Source of the DNA: Pontibacter aquaedesilientis
GTDB lineage: Bacteria > Bacteroidota > Bacteroidia > Cytophagales > Hymenobacteraceae
NCBI RefSeq assembly: GCF_014773225.1
Contig: NZ_JACXAJ010000006.1
Location: 151,263-215,262 of the forward strand
Length of the DNA: 64,000 nucleotides
Direction: 5' to 3'
The notes below the pieces were generated by a model that saw only the letters and a program-made list of their open reading frames with translations, had not been told where the DNA came from and did no database searches. The translations under genes and the position numbers were made by a program. This document shows, piece by piece, positions 48,685 through 57,133 of this stretch. Within the stretch, counting starts at the first letter, position 1, and each line of letters begins with the position of its first letter.

Positions 48685-51516
48685 TTAGCCTTCGCCACGG
48701 GGCGGCATGTTACCACCCGGAAACCTGCCCGGTCCGCGTTCCTGAAAATCGCCTTTCGGGGTTGGTGCGCTGCCGCTGAAGTTGCGCAGGTTGTAGGTGA
48801 AGGTGAGCATGAAGTAGCGCTGCAACACACTCGACTGCACATCCTCGACATACTGCGCCAGCACGTTGCGCTGTACGCTCATGTTTTGCTCCAGCAGGTC
48901 GTTCACGCTGAGGCTAATCTCGCCCTGCTGGTTTTTAAAGAGTTTTTTGCCGAGGCTCATGTTCCAGAGCAGGTAGTTGTTGTCGTAGCCGGCAACTAAA
49001 CCGTTGTTCACCTGGTGGTTCAGCTCGGTGCGGTACACAAGCCCTTTCCAGAAAGTCCAGTTGTAGCGCAGGCTGGTGCTTTGGTTAAAGTAGTTGCTGT
49101 TCTGCTGCTGCAAGGTGCTGGTTACAATGTTATAGGTTGAGTTTGTGGAGATGGTAAAATCAATTTTCTCGCTGATGTTGCTGCTTAAAGTTAGCCCCAA
49201 ACCAAGATTAGTGGCATTGGAATAGGTCAGCAGATTGTTGCTTAGGCCGGGCGTACGGGTGAAGCCTGCCGAGCCGTGTATGCCTAGGTTGGAGCTCAGA
49301 AAATTAACCGGCTGGCCATAGTGCAAAACAGAGCGAACGTTCCAGTAGCCATCCAGGTTTACGGGCCTAATGAGTTGCTGCCCTGGGGCCAGCATTTCGC
49401 CATTGCTCAGCATGATAGGCTCGTTGGTGGCTCTGGTTATACTTTTACCGATGTAATCTTGCGTGACATTGCCGAAAAGCCCTGCAAAGAACACCCGGTT
49501 CGTCTCCATATTAAAATCGCGCAGGCCTAGCCTAAAATTATGCTGGTAGTTTTGCCCCAGCTCCGGGTTGCCCTGCTGTAACTGCAAGGGGTTGCTGTTG
49601 TTAATCACATCCTGCAGTTCCTCTACCGAGGGTGGGTTGGTTCTGGTGGTGTAGTTGAAGTCGAAGTTGCGCGTGTTCGAAAACTTGTAGCTCATCTCCA
49701 CAGTCGGCAGCACGTTGCTGAAAGGGCGCGTCAGGTTGCCGGCCACGGGGTACTCCTGCTCGTTCTGCAACTCAGCTATTTGGTAGTCCACCCCTACTTT
49801 CAGTCTTAACTTCTCGAAGTTGTACTGGTAGCCTGTGCCAATGCGCTGGGTATTGTAGGTGCTGTTATACGTGGAACTCAAAGCTTTATTGAGCGTCAGC
49901 CCCTGGTCCCTTTCGCCTACATCGTAGGTTTTCCGGTCAGACTCCTGTACCTGGCTACCCAACCGATATTGCAACTGCAACTGCCCATGCTCGCCTACCG
50001 GCTCGGTGTAAGTCGCATCTCCTGCCAATGTATAGCTGTTCTTGTCTGTGTCGGTAGACTGGTTGCGATACATGCCTGCATCGTTATCACTGAAATAAGT
50101 AGTGTTTGCCAGCAAAGCGTTATCACCGTCTGCTAGCGTATAGTTAGTTGTAAAGTTGGTGGAGAAGGTGCGCCCCGCCTTGCCAAACTTGTGACTGTAG
50201 TAGATGTTGTTGTTAAAGGTATAGCTGTTGTTCTCGGATGTCGTCTGGTTGTTCGTTTCGTTCAGCAACCCGGAGTTATTCAGGGTGCTGCCAAAAAGAT
50301 CGGCATCGGCGGTATTATGCGAAATGCTCAGCCTGGGTGTTATCAAGACGCGGTTGCTCTCGTTTATTTTGTAGTCCAGGCGCATGTTCAGCCTGTGGCT
50401 TGCCGTGCTAGAGTTATTCAGGCTGTTTTCGGAGTATACCTGTCCGGAGTCGCTGGGCAGCACGAACGTCTGCACCTTAAACTGGTCGTTTTGGGTTTCG
50501 CGCTGGGTAAAGTTATAGTTGCCGCTTACCTCTATCTTCTTGCCCCAGGTATCACTGTAGTTCAGGCCCAGGTTGTTCGTAGCGATCAGCCCTGTTGTGG
50601 AGCCGCTGTTTCCAAACCCAGTACCGCCGCCCCCGCCTTGTTGCCTGCGACCGCGCATACCGCCACCCGGCGTCTCCCCAACTGAGTAATCCAGCAGATT
50701 GACGTTGTTAGTAAGGCCTGTTAGGGTAAAGCGGCTGTCTCCTTTAAAGTAGTTTATACTTGCGCCCATCATGTAGCGCTCATCGGTGCCGTAACCCGCT
50801 GATGCCTTTCCGAACTGGCCCTGCCTGCGATCGGACTTCGTAACAATGTTGATCGTTTTCTCTGAGCTGCCATCGTCCACGCCGGTCAGTTCTGCCTGGT
50901 CACTTTTCTTGTCGAAGATCTGAATGTTGGCGATCACATCGGCTGGCAGGTTGCGCAGGGCTGTGCTAGGGTCATCGCTGAAAAAACGTTTTCCGTCCAC
51001 CAGCACCTGTTTCACCTCCTGCCCCTGGGCCTGTATGGTACCGTTCTGCATGGTGATGCCCGGCATTTTCTGCACCAGGTCCTCGGCGCTTGCGTCTGGA
51101 GCGGTCTTAAAAGCACCAGCATTATACTGTGTGGTATCGCCTTTCTGCTCCCCCAGCGGCACTCTGCCAATAACCTGTACCTCTTTAATTGTGGCGCTGG
51201 CTTCTTCGAGTAAAATGGTGCCCAGGTGTAGCGCCTCGTCCTGCACGACAATGCTTTTGGAGTAGGGTTTAAACCCCAGGTATGACACCTCAATTGTATA
51301 AGCCCCCGGCGCTACATTATCGAAAAGGAAATTACCCTCGCCGTTGGTGACAATGCCAGTTTGGCTGTTATAGGTTGTTCGGGTAAGCAAAACGGTTGCG
51401 CCGGGCAAGGTCGTTTTGCCATGTGCGTCCTGCACTTTTCCAGAAACACTTAAATTTTGTGCTTCGGCCTGCGACATGCAAAGTATAGCAAGCAGTATAA
51501 ACAGTAGTCTTCTCAT
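48685..51516 (-). CDS. Outer-membrane receptor-like protein with a CarboxypepD_reg domain and a C-terminal barrel
   Basis: A 943-residue protein from ATG 51516 (MRRLLFILLAILCMSQAEAQ is the signal peptide). A CarboxypepD_reg-like domain comes first: SVSGKVQDAHGKTTLPGATV, then FDNVAPGAYTIEVSYLGFKP. A plug-like part contains KMPGITMQNGTIQAQGQEVK and VLVDGKRFFSDDPSTALRNL, then a Gly-rich loop (GGGMRGRRQQGGGGGTG), and the outer-membrane barrel of the OMP_b-brl_3 type: FDFNYTTRTNPPSVEELQDV and many aromatic strands, ending MLTFTYNLRNFSG. It probably does not import by TonB in the classic way, since no TonB box was found. Leads a unit with the Spy-like gene. Confidence 0.85.
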   Translation of the reverse strand: MRRLLFILLAILCMSQAEAQNLSVSGKVQDAHGKTTLPGATVLLTRTTYNSQTGIVTNGEGNFLFDNVAPGAYTIEVSYLGFKPYSKSIVVQDEALHLGTILLEEASATIKEVQVIGRVPLGEQKGDTTQYNAGAFKTAPDASAEDLVQKMPGITMQNGTIQAQGQEVKQVLVDGKRFFSDDPSTALRNLPADVIANIQIFDKKSDQAELTGVDDGSSEKTINIVTKSDRRQGQFGKASAGYGTDERYMMGASINYFKGDSRFTLTGLTNNVNLLDYSVGETPGGGMRGRRQQGGGGGTGFGNSGSTTGLIATNNLGLNYSDTWGKKIEVSGNYNFTQRETQNDQFKVQTFVLPSDSGQVYSENSLNNSSTASHRLNMRLDYKINESNRVLITPRLSISHNTADADLFGSTLNNSGLLNETNNQTTSENNSYTFNNNIYYSHKFGKAGRTFSTNFTTNYTLADGDNALLANTTYFSDNDAGMYRNQSTDTDKNSYTLAGDATYTEPVGEHGQLQLQYRLGSQVQESDRKTYDVGERDQGLTLNKALSSTYNSTYNTQRIGTGYQYNFEKLRLKVGVDYQIAELQNEQEYPVAGNLTRPFSNVLPTVEMSYKFSNTRNFDFNYTTRTNPPSVEELQDVINNSNPLQLQQGNPELGQNYQHNFRLGLRDFNMETNRVFFAGLFGNVTQDYIGKSITRATNEPIMLSNGEMLAPGQQLIRPVNLDGYWNVRSVLHYGQPVNFLSSNLGIHGSAGFTRTPGLSNNLLTYSNATNLGLGLTLSSNISEKIDFTISTNSTYNIVTSTLQQQNSNYFNQSTSLRYNWTFWKGLVYRTELNHQVNNGLVAGYDNNYLLWNMSLGKKLFKNQQGEISLSVNDLLEQNMSVQRNVLAQYVEDVQSSVLQRYFMLTFTYNLRNFSGSAPTPKGDFQERGPGRFPGGNMPPRGEG

Positions 51517-51713
51517 GTGTCTTCTCGCCAAGGTTAGTGTAGCAAACACAGGTTTGTTTTTATCCCTGTATGCTATGCAAAGATGCTGTGCCTGAGCAGC
51601 GTACACAACGAAAAGTAGCGTGAGACGGCCAAACTCGGCCGTGAAGCAGCCAGTTTACAACTTTGTAAAATGCGACTAGAGAAGTGTCGGCTAGTATAGC
51701 GCCATAAAAGCAG

Positions 51714-51744
51714 CAGGCATCGCCTAAAACCTAAGCGATGCCTG
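51714..51744. terminator. Terminator of the second LytTR operon
   Basis: Stem AGGCATCGCTTAGG-type with AGGCATCGC / GCGATGCCT and an inner CCTAAAACCTAA loop, 26 bp after the stop of the minus-strand regulator gene. Confidence 0.78.
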
Positions 51745-51769
51745 TTCACACTTTGTGGGATGGGTAAAG

Positions 51770-52528
51770 CTACCCGACCAGCCAGTTCAGGAAAACAGGG
51801 CTCTTGGCTTTGCTTACAATCACATCCTCTTGGAAAGGAATATTTAAGGCAATGTGCAGTTTGCGGCCAAAAAACTGGGATGCTTCTTTTACGGCTTTGC
51901 GATTAATGATTTGCTGGCGGTTTGCCCTGAAAAACTGTGCCCCCAGCAGGCGCTCCAACTCATCCATGGTATGGTTCACGACAAACGTCCGCTGATCAAA
52001 GCAGATCACTTTGGTTATTTGGTTATCGACATAACAAACGGCAACATCCGACACAGCTAAAGGTATAATCTTGTCGCGCTGGTAGACGAGAATAGAGCCG
52101 CGGCTATGCGAAAACTTACTTTCGAAGTGTTCCAGCAAGTGCTGGTAGCGCGATTCCTCTTTGGTAAATTTTTGCTGTAGCTGCTTATACTTGTTGAGGG
52201 TGCTTTGGATGGTTGTGTCAGTAAACGGCTTTAATACATAGTCGATGCCGTTGGCTTTAAAAGCGTCTAAGGCATACTCGTCGTAGGCAGTGCAGAACAC
52301 CACCGGGGCACTGACCGAAATTTCCTTGAAAATCTCAAAGCTTAGCCCATCGCCTAACTGGATATCGGAGAAAATAAGGTCAGCTGTGTTGTGTTGCTTC
52401 AGGTATGCGATTGCGTTCTGCACGGATGGCAGGATAACGGCTATTGTGATGGACGGATCGAGCTGGACCAGTGTCTCGGCCAGGTCCTCGGCCATCAAGG
52501 GTTCGTCTTCTATAATTACTACTTTCAC
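51770..52528 (-). CDS. LytTR response regulator (second pair)
   Basis: A 252-residue regulator. The receiver domain has EDEP (residues 6-9), phospho-accepting Asp in DLIFSDIQLGDGLSFEIF and Lys in YVLKPFTDTTIQ. The LytTR DNA-binding part is FSHSRGSILVYQRDKIIPLA, VCYVDNQITKVICFDQR, FFRANRQQIINRKAVKEASQ and a terminal KSPVFLNWLVG. Overlaps the histidine kinase stop by 4 bp and is translated with it. Confidence 0.92.
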   Translation of the reverse strand: MKVVIIEDEPLMAEDLAETLVQLDPSITIAVILPSVQNAIAYLKQHNTADLIFSDIQLGDGLSFEIFKEISVSAPVVFCTAYDEYALDAFKANGIDYVLKPFTDTTIQSTLNKYKQLQQKFTKEESRYQHLLEHFESKFSHSRGSILVYQRDKIIPLAVSDVAVCYVDNQITKVICFDQRTFVVNHTMDELERLLGAQFFRANRQQIINRKAVKEASQFFGRKLHIALNIPFQEDVIVSKAKSPVFLNWLVG

Positions 52529-53595
52529 TTATATAGAATTGGGAGGTGCACAGAAAAAACATCCTCAGTTTTAAAGATACTCAACTCTTTATCAGCCAAT
52601 ACCCTGTAGCGCTCACTCAGGTTCTTCAAACCTATACCTGACGATGAGTTTCTTACATTTTTGGGTTGCCTGTTGTTGCTCACGCGTATGCAGCCATCAC
52701 CGCTGTAGGCTATGGTTATGTGGAGTGTCTTTTCCTGAGTAAAGCTGTTGTGCTTCATGGCATTCTCTGCCAGCAACTGAAGCGAAAAAACAGGCAGGTA
52801 AGCCGACTCCAAAAGCTCTTCCGGTATTTCTAGGGTATAGCTGAATGCATTTTTGAAACGCACTCGCTGCATTTCAAGGTAATCAACACACAGCTTCAGT
52901 TCTTCTTTCAACGTTATGGTGTCCTGGCTGTCGGTCGTGATGGTGGCACGCAAAAATTCGGATAGCCTGATCACGTAATCCTGTGCTTCGGCAGGGTGTC
53001 TTTTGATGAGTAATTTGAGCGTGTTGAGCGCGTTGAACAGAAAATGGGGCTGCAGTTGGTGTTTCAGTTGCTGGTGCTGCGCCTGCAAGCTGTTCGTTTT
53101 TAATTTTGCGTTCTCCAGTTCGATCTGTGCCTTTTTTTTCTGGAGCACGACCAGGTCCAGGATAATGAGGACAATGGTGTTATTGGTAAATGCGGCAACC
53201 AAAGGTATAAAAAACGCCCTTCCATAGCGCGGATTAGGGATAATCTGCGTTATGGCAACGAAGTACAGGCTGATGAGCACGAACGTAGCAACATAGCTTA
53301 CGCTATAGCGAACAATTTGCTTGACATTTTCACGGGCTGCGAATTTTTGAAACCTGGCATATAGCGCAATGTTCATTACCCACAGGGTAAACATGAGTCC
53401 GACCATCACCAGGCTATTATAAATCTGCCCCATCGGTCGCATGCCCAGGGGTGACCCTTCGGGTCGCGGAGGCCTGAAGGACATGAGGTTTGATGCCACG
53501 ATAGTGTTCAGTGCCCCAAACCCCCCAAAAAGAATAGAGGTGATGAAGGCGACGATGATGAGTTCCTTTATATAATAGTTTTGCTTTTCAATCAT
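52525..53595 (-). CDS. LytS/YehU-type sensor histidine kinase (second pair)
   Basis: A 356-residue kinase with four TM helices (LIIVAFITSILFGGFGALNT, YNSLVMVGLMFTLWVMNIAL, YSVSYVATFVLISLYFVAIT, IPLVAAFTNNTIVLIILDLV), then a coiled coil, the His motif KHQLQPHFLFNALNTLKLL, N box LQLLAENAMKHN and G box GIGLKNLSERYRVLADK. The cytoplasmic linker is short. The barrel gene at 48685 lies on the same strand downstream of the regulator, separated by a terminator, so the pair may control it; that is inference from position. Confidence 0.92.
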   Translation of the reverse strand: MIEKQNYYIKELIIVAFITSILFGGFGALNTIVASNLMSFRPPRPEGSPLGMRPMGQIYNSLVMVGLMFTLWVMNIALYARFQKFAARENVKQIVRYSVSYVATFVLISLYFVAITQIIPNPRYGRAFFIPLVAAFTNNTIVLIILDLVVLQKKKAQIELENAKLKTNSLQAQHQQLKHQLQPHFLFNALNTLKLLIKRHPAEAQDYVIRLSEFLRATITTDSQDTITLKEELKLCVDYLEMQRVRFKNAFSYTLEIPEELLESAYLPVFSLQLLAENAMKHNSFTQEKTLHITIAYSGDGCIRVSNNRQPKNVRNSSSGIGLKNLSERYRVLADKELSIFKTEDVFSVHLPILYK

Positions 53596-53929
53596 AATCT
53601 CTCCCGCTATCGCTTTTGCGTTCTTGTACAGCGCTATACCTTGTTACCATCCCTGCAAGCATTCTAAAAAGAGGCTTTGGCCAGACAGACTTCAGAAAAC
53701 TCAATCCTGATTCAAGTTCAGATACTCAGCCTTATCAAAGTTACTTCCTTTTATCATCACCCCGCTTATTATCAATCTCAACCGGACATTTTAAGGGCTG
53801 AGGCAGACAGAATATCCGTCAGGTGAATTTAACAAAATGCCCCAGCTATACAGGTATAGATTAACACAAAAGCCTGACTAAACGGCCAGGCTTTCGTGAT
53901 GATGACCTATTACCCAGGTATGGCCATGA

Positions 53930-54022
53930 CTAACCATTGCTTAGATTGGGGTCGAATTTCCAAAGGTCGTCGAAGCGGTAAGTCCCGTTGGCGCCAGTTG
54001 CCATGTACCCGTTGAGACAGAC
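53930..54022 (-). pseudogene. Kelch-repeat protein remnant
   Basis: The minus strand encodes VCLNGYMATGANGTYRFDDL, then WKFDPNLSNG and a stop. The DDLWKFDPN pattern with preceding G-x-N-G is the Kelch (galactose oxidase-like) repeat, here a single incomplete unit of 31 codons. Nothing Kelch-like lies on either side, so it is a fragment of a decayed gene. Confidence 0.5.
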
Positions 54023-54101
54023 AATTTGCATAGCGGGGCAGCACAAGGCCCAACTGATCTTTGACGAGTGGATGCAAGAAGTTCAGTTAGAGCTAAACTG
54101 G

Positions 54102-54131
54102 TTACGAGTCAAATCGTGGAGTGGCTTTTTT
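54102..54131 (+). repeat. Exact 30-bp copy of the tRNA-Asn terminator region
   Basis: Identical to 48027-48056 (TTACGAGTCAAATCGTGGAG plus TGGCTTTTTT). The left half of the hairpin is missing here, so it cannot form the same terminator, and there is no tRNA in front of it. Confidence 0.85.
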
Positions 54132-54273
54132 GGTTTATCCCTCCGCTTAACCTTTTTGGCCTAAACCAAGTATCTTCTATACATGGCGATATTTTCATAT
54201 TAGCAGAAAGCCATACCTGCCATGCGGGTCAGCCATGCTGCTAGCAGCCATAAACAACTAAACCTCTATAACT

Positions 54274-54444
54274 ATGAAAAATATAAGACTATACCTGCCC
54301 GTACTATTCGTACTGATGGGCCTCACATTGGGCAGTTGCGACCTAATTGGGGACATATTTGAGGCTGGCATGTGGACGGCCGTCATCATCATCGTGATCA
54401 TTGTGCTACTGGTCGGCTGGCTATTCAGAAAACTGCGACGCTAG
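54274..54444 (+). CDS. 56-residue lipoprotein with a C-terminal TM helix
   Basis: From ATG 54274 to TAG 54442-54444. The N-terminus LYLPVLFVLMGLTLGSC is a lipoprotein signal (LGSC), giving a mature 36-residue peptide with helix MWTAVIIIVIIVLLVGWLF and a basic end RKLRR. Similar tiny lipoprotein/TM peptides are frequent in this phylum. It is followed by a hairpin at 54456. No known function. Confidence 0.7.
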   Translation: MKNIRLYLPVLFVLMGLTLGSCDLIGDIFEAGMWTAVIIIVIIVLLVGWLFRKLRR

Positions 54445-54455
54445 CAGCAATAAAA

Positions 54456-54480
54456 AAAGGAGCCTGTCATGGGCTCCTTT
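54456..54480 (+). terminator. Terminator after the small lipoprotein gene
   Basis: Stem AAAGGAGCC / GGGCTCCTTT with a short loop, 11 bp after the stop. Confidence 0.8.
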
Positions 54481-54515
54481 CCTATTTCATCAGGTATACG
54501 GGCATATACAAAGCC

Positions 54516-54553
54516 CATTAAAAAAGGGAGCTTTCGGGCTCCCTTTTTTAATG
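54516..54553. terminator. Terminator of the fatty acid hydroxylase gene
   Basis: Stem CATTAAAAAAGGGAGC / GCTCCCTTTTTTAATG, perfect, with a 6-nt loop, just after the stop of the minus-strand gene. Confidence 0.88.
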
Positions 54554-54556
54554 TCT

Positions 54557-55168
54557 CTATTTTGTTTGGCGCTTCGGCATGGTGCCCAGGATGTAATCCC
54601 ACAGAGGAGACGACACGCCATAAGCCACATTCGGGTCTTTGTAATGGTGAATGCTGTGATGGATCCAGAGTTGCTTCAGGAAGTTTTTGGGCGGCGCATA
54701 AGCGTGAACGGCATAATGCACAAACAGGTATAGCGCATAGCCAAACAGCAGGCCGGCCACCACGCCAAAAACAAACTGCCCGAAAATCAGCTTGAACACA
54801 AAGAAGAAGAAAGAAGCAATAAATAAGCTTACGATTGGAGGCATGGCCAGGCGGTCCTTGTCTTTCGGGTACTCGTGGTGGTTGCCATGGAAGGTATACT
54901 GTATGCGTTCTTTCACAGGCGTATCAGTCTCCATATGGAACACGAAGCGGTGCGCCGAGTACTCGATCAGCGAGAAGATCAGCCAGCCCAGCAAAAAGAA
55001 GCCAATTGCTTCCAGCACATTGATAAAGCTATATGTGATACCGTAGTAGATGAGCCCGATTGCAATGATAATGAAAATAGTGATAGGCAGGGCAATATGC
55101 GTTCTGGTAAGTTTTTCCAGCACAGGGTTCTGGAATATCTGAGCTTGTCCTTTGTGATTGGGTTTCAT
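54557..55168 (-). CDS. Fatty acid hydroxylase superfamily membrane protein
   Basis: A 203-residue integral membrane enzyme. The di-iron His clusters of the superfamily are all present: HRFVFH, FHGNHHEYPKD, HYAVHAY and WIHHSIHHYKD. Two pairs of TM helices (LPITIFIIIAIGLIYYGITY, VLEAIGFFLLGWLIFSLIEY, and a later pair) flank them. Members hydroxylate fatty acids or lipids (FA2H-like) or desaturate sterols; a 2- or 3-hydroxylation of lipid acyl chains is plausible. No partner gene is evident. Confidence 0.88.
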   Translation of the reverse strand: MKPNHKGQAQIFQNPVLEKLTRTHIALPITIFIIIAIGLIYYGITYSFINVLEAIGFFLLGWLIFSLIEYSAHRFVFHMETDTPVKERIQYTFHGNHHEYPKDKDRLAMPPIVSLFIASFFFFVFKLIFGQFVFGVVAGLLFGYALYLFVHYAVHAYAPPKNFLKQLWIHHSIHHYKDPNVAYGVSSPLWDYILGTMPKRQTK

Positions 55169-55273
55169 AGTAAAAATTTGCTATATACGGATTTCAGCTG
55201 CAAAACTAGTCAATTTTTGGATCAGAATAAGTATCACCCGCTGCAATATCTAGGCGTAAACGAGGAGTTTTGG

Positions 55274-55789
55274 TTATGGTTTAACTAACGATTCTATTTG
55301 ATCAATGTTATACCTTTTTCCTGATAAGGTATAGCTCGCCTGTTCATAATAGACTCTTCGTGCAGCTAATGTTTTGACTATGAAATCTTTTAGCTCCGTT
55401 TCATTTTTTTGAGCCAGCAGGGGCCTTACTGAAAGATCAGAGGCCAGGAGCCTTTGCATGATCTCCTCTGCCGGCACATCCAGAAAAAAACTTGTGCCGT
55501 GCTGGTTAATGAAATCCATGTTATCGAAGAAACAGGGCGTGCCTCCGCCTGTGGCTACCACTACCCCGTTATACTGATGCACGACCGCCTCGAGGGCTTG
55601 CCTTTCCTTTTTGCGGAACTGCTCCTGTCCTTCCGACTCAAACAGCTGCGCAATGGTATGGCCTTCCCTTTGCTCTATGTAATCGTCGAGGTCCACAAAG
55701 GTATAGCCCAGCCGCTCGGCCAGCTCCCGGCCCAGCGTGGTTTTGCCGGCCCCCATCATACCGATCAGGAAAATGCGCTGCTTATTCAA
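55274..55789 (-). CDS. aroK: Shikimate kinase
   Basis: A 171-residue cytoplasmic enzyme phosphorylating shikimate in aromatic amino acid synthesis. Walker A is LIGMMGAGKTTLG (8-20), shikimate-binding residues are in TFVDLDDYIEQREG and EGQEQFRKKERQALE, and the GGG motif VVATGGGTPCFF is present. LSVRPLLAQ contains the lid-domain Arg. Length is normal. The BT_3928-family gene lies 21 bp upstream on the same strand, so the two are probably one operon. Confidence 0.95.
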   Translation of the reverse strand: MNKQRIFLIGMMGAGKTTLGRELAERLGYTFVDLDDYIEQREGHTIAQLFESEGQEQFRKKERQALEAVVHQYNGVVVATGGGTPCFFDNMDFINQHGTSFFLDVPAEEIMQRLLASDLSVRPLLAQKNETELKDFIVKTLAARRVYYEQASYTLSGKRYNIDQIESLVKP

Positions 55790-55810
55790 CTGTAGGTCAG
55801 GTATAAATGA

Positions 55811-56902
55811 TTACAGCAAGCCTTTCAGCTCTGCTATACCTGGCGTGTCGTTGTGGTGCCACAGGCCTTTCACGGTGCCGTTTTGCAGCAGCATAGTGCC
55901 TGGGTTGGAGCGCATCATGGTTTTGAGCACCGTGCCGTCGCCAAAGAAGTAGGGAGCCGCCAAACCTACCTCGTGCCGGAAAGCCTCGAACTCCTGACGG
56001 CCGGACGAAGTGATCACGACCGGCGCTATACCTTGCTTTTCGGCATCCTGCACCAATTGGTTTATTTTGTCGATGTTGCTGCGATCGGCTTTTCCTACGT
56101 TGTGCACAATCACCAGCAGTTTGTTGCCGCTCAGTATCTCCTGCGTGAAGTCGCCCTGGTCGTTCCAAACGTTGAAATCCGTGATCTTGGGGCCGTCCTC
56201 CGGGTTCACGGCTACCATTTCCTTGAAGGTATAGGCATCGTCCATCGGGTATTCCTCAAACTCCTGCTCCTCACCGTCTTTTACCATGATGTACTTATAC
56301 CGGAGCGGGGCCGATGGCTTCATCAGCTTCGGGATATTGTTTCCAACCTTATAGGCACGGAAGTCCAGGTATGGCAGGTGCTCGTAGGCGTACCAACCTA
56401 TACCTACCGACAGGATGGCTGTGAGCGCTGTTACGGCGGCTCCCACGGCCGGCCTCACTATAGGCTTCAGGTACTGCCGGGTCAAGAGCAGCACCACGAT
56501 CATCACCAGCAGCACGATATCTTTGGTGAACGATTCCCAAGGGGTGAGTTTGATGGCATCGCCGAAGCAGCCGCAGTCCGTCACTTTGTTGAAGTAGGCC
56601 GAGTAGAAGGTCAGGAAGGTGAAGAACACGATCATGGCCAACAACAGCCACAGCACCTCTTTCAGCTTCCAGCGGATGAGCAGGGCCACGCCCAGCACAA
56701 TCTCGGCCGCACTCAGGAAGATGGACAGAAACAGCGCCGCCGGCTTCAGCGACAGGAACAGCGGCGAGATATCCTCTGCGAACACTTCAAAATACTCCTC
56801 CAGTTTGATAGCCGTCCCCACCGGGTCGTTGATCTTGATCAGACCCGAAAAAATGAACAGCACGCCCACGAAGAGCCAGAAAAATTTGGTGATGTATTTC
56901 AT
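55811..56902 (-). CDS. BT_3928-family DoxX/MauE-like membrane protein with a thioredoxin-like C-terminus
   Basis: A 363-residue protein with four TM helices (ITKFFWLFVGVLFIFSGLIK, LFLSIFLSAAEIVLGVALLI, VLWLLLAMIVFFTFLTFYSA, KDIVLLVMIVVLLLTRQY) of the DoxX/MauE type, and the Cys motif KVTDCGCFGDAIKLTPWESF shared by MauE and vitamin-K-reductase-like proteins. The C-terminal 200 residues form a thioredoxin-like fold. This matches the BT_3928 family, usually next to DUF1599 and tpiA genes in Bacteroidota. A role in disulfide or quinone redox chemistry is probable but unproven. The AT-rich DUF262 cassette begins 230 bp upstream. Confidence 0.85.
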   Translation of the reverse strand: MKYITKFFWLFVGVLFIFSGLIKINDPVGTAIKLEEYFEVFAEDISPLFLSLKPAALFLSIFLSAAEIVLGVALLIRWKLKEVLWLLLAMIVFFTFLTFYSAYFNKVTDCGCFGDAIKLTPWESFTKDIVLLVMIVVLLLTRQYLKPIVRPAVGAAVTALTAILSVGIGWYAYEHLPYLDFRAYKVGNNIPKLMKPSAPLRYKYIMVKDGEEQEFEEYPMDDAYTFKEMVAVNPEDGPKITDFNVWNDQGDFTQEILSGNKLLVIVHNVGKADRSNIDKINQLVQDAEKQGIAPVVITSSGRQEFEAFRHEVGLAAPYFFGDGTVLKTMMRSNPGTMLLQNGTVKGLWHHNDTPGIAELKGLL

Positions 56903-56912
56903 GGTTTACCTC

Positions 56913-56946
56913 CCCTCTACCCCCTCCTAAAAACAGGAGGGGGAGA
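56913..56946. repeat. Short intergenic palindrome typical of dispersed elements
   Basis: CTCCCCCTCCT-type arm pairs with AGGAGGGGGAG around AAAAAC (TACCCCCTCC / AGGAGGGGG). Short palindromes of the CCCCTCCTAAAAACAGGAGG kind are scattered between genes in many Bacteroidota. It marks the left side of the DUF262 cassette region. Confidence 0.5.
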
Positions 56947-57133
56947 GAATTATGTTTATGTTTATAGTGAAAGTATCTAATTTTGAATTAAGCATGCGGT
57001 TATGCACTTGCATCTTCAAAAAAACAAAGATATTGATTCAGCTATAATGATACCGGAATTACAGAAAGTCGCTTCATTTTATTGATGAAACTCTTGAGTT
57101 TTTTCTTTGGGTTACCAATCTAAACTAAATGGT

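Larger units (their letters stand above)
53596..54273. other. Gene-poor region with a Kelch remnant and the duplicated tRNA-Asn terminator
   Basis: About 680 bp. It holds a short plus-strand frame with no family (rejected), a Kelch-repeat remnant on the minus strand (53930-54022) and an exact copy of the tRNA-Asn terminator (54102-54131). Two further TATACC-type motifs are present. The region looks like a patch of decayed or recombined DNA. Confidence 0.6.

Noticed and set aside
53616..53801. 61-codon plus-strand frame in the gene-poor region
   Set aside because: No hydrophobic or domain pattern and no spacing to a neighbour.
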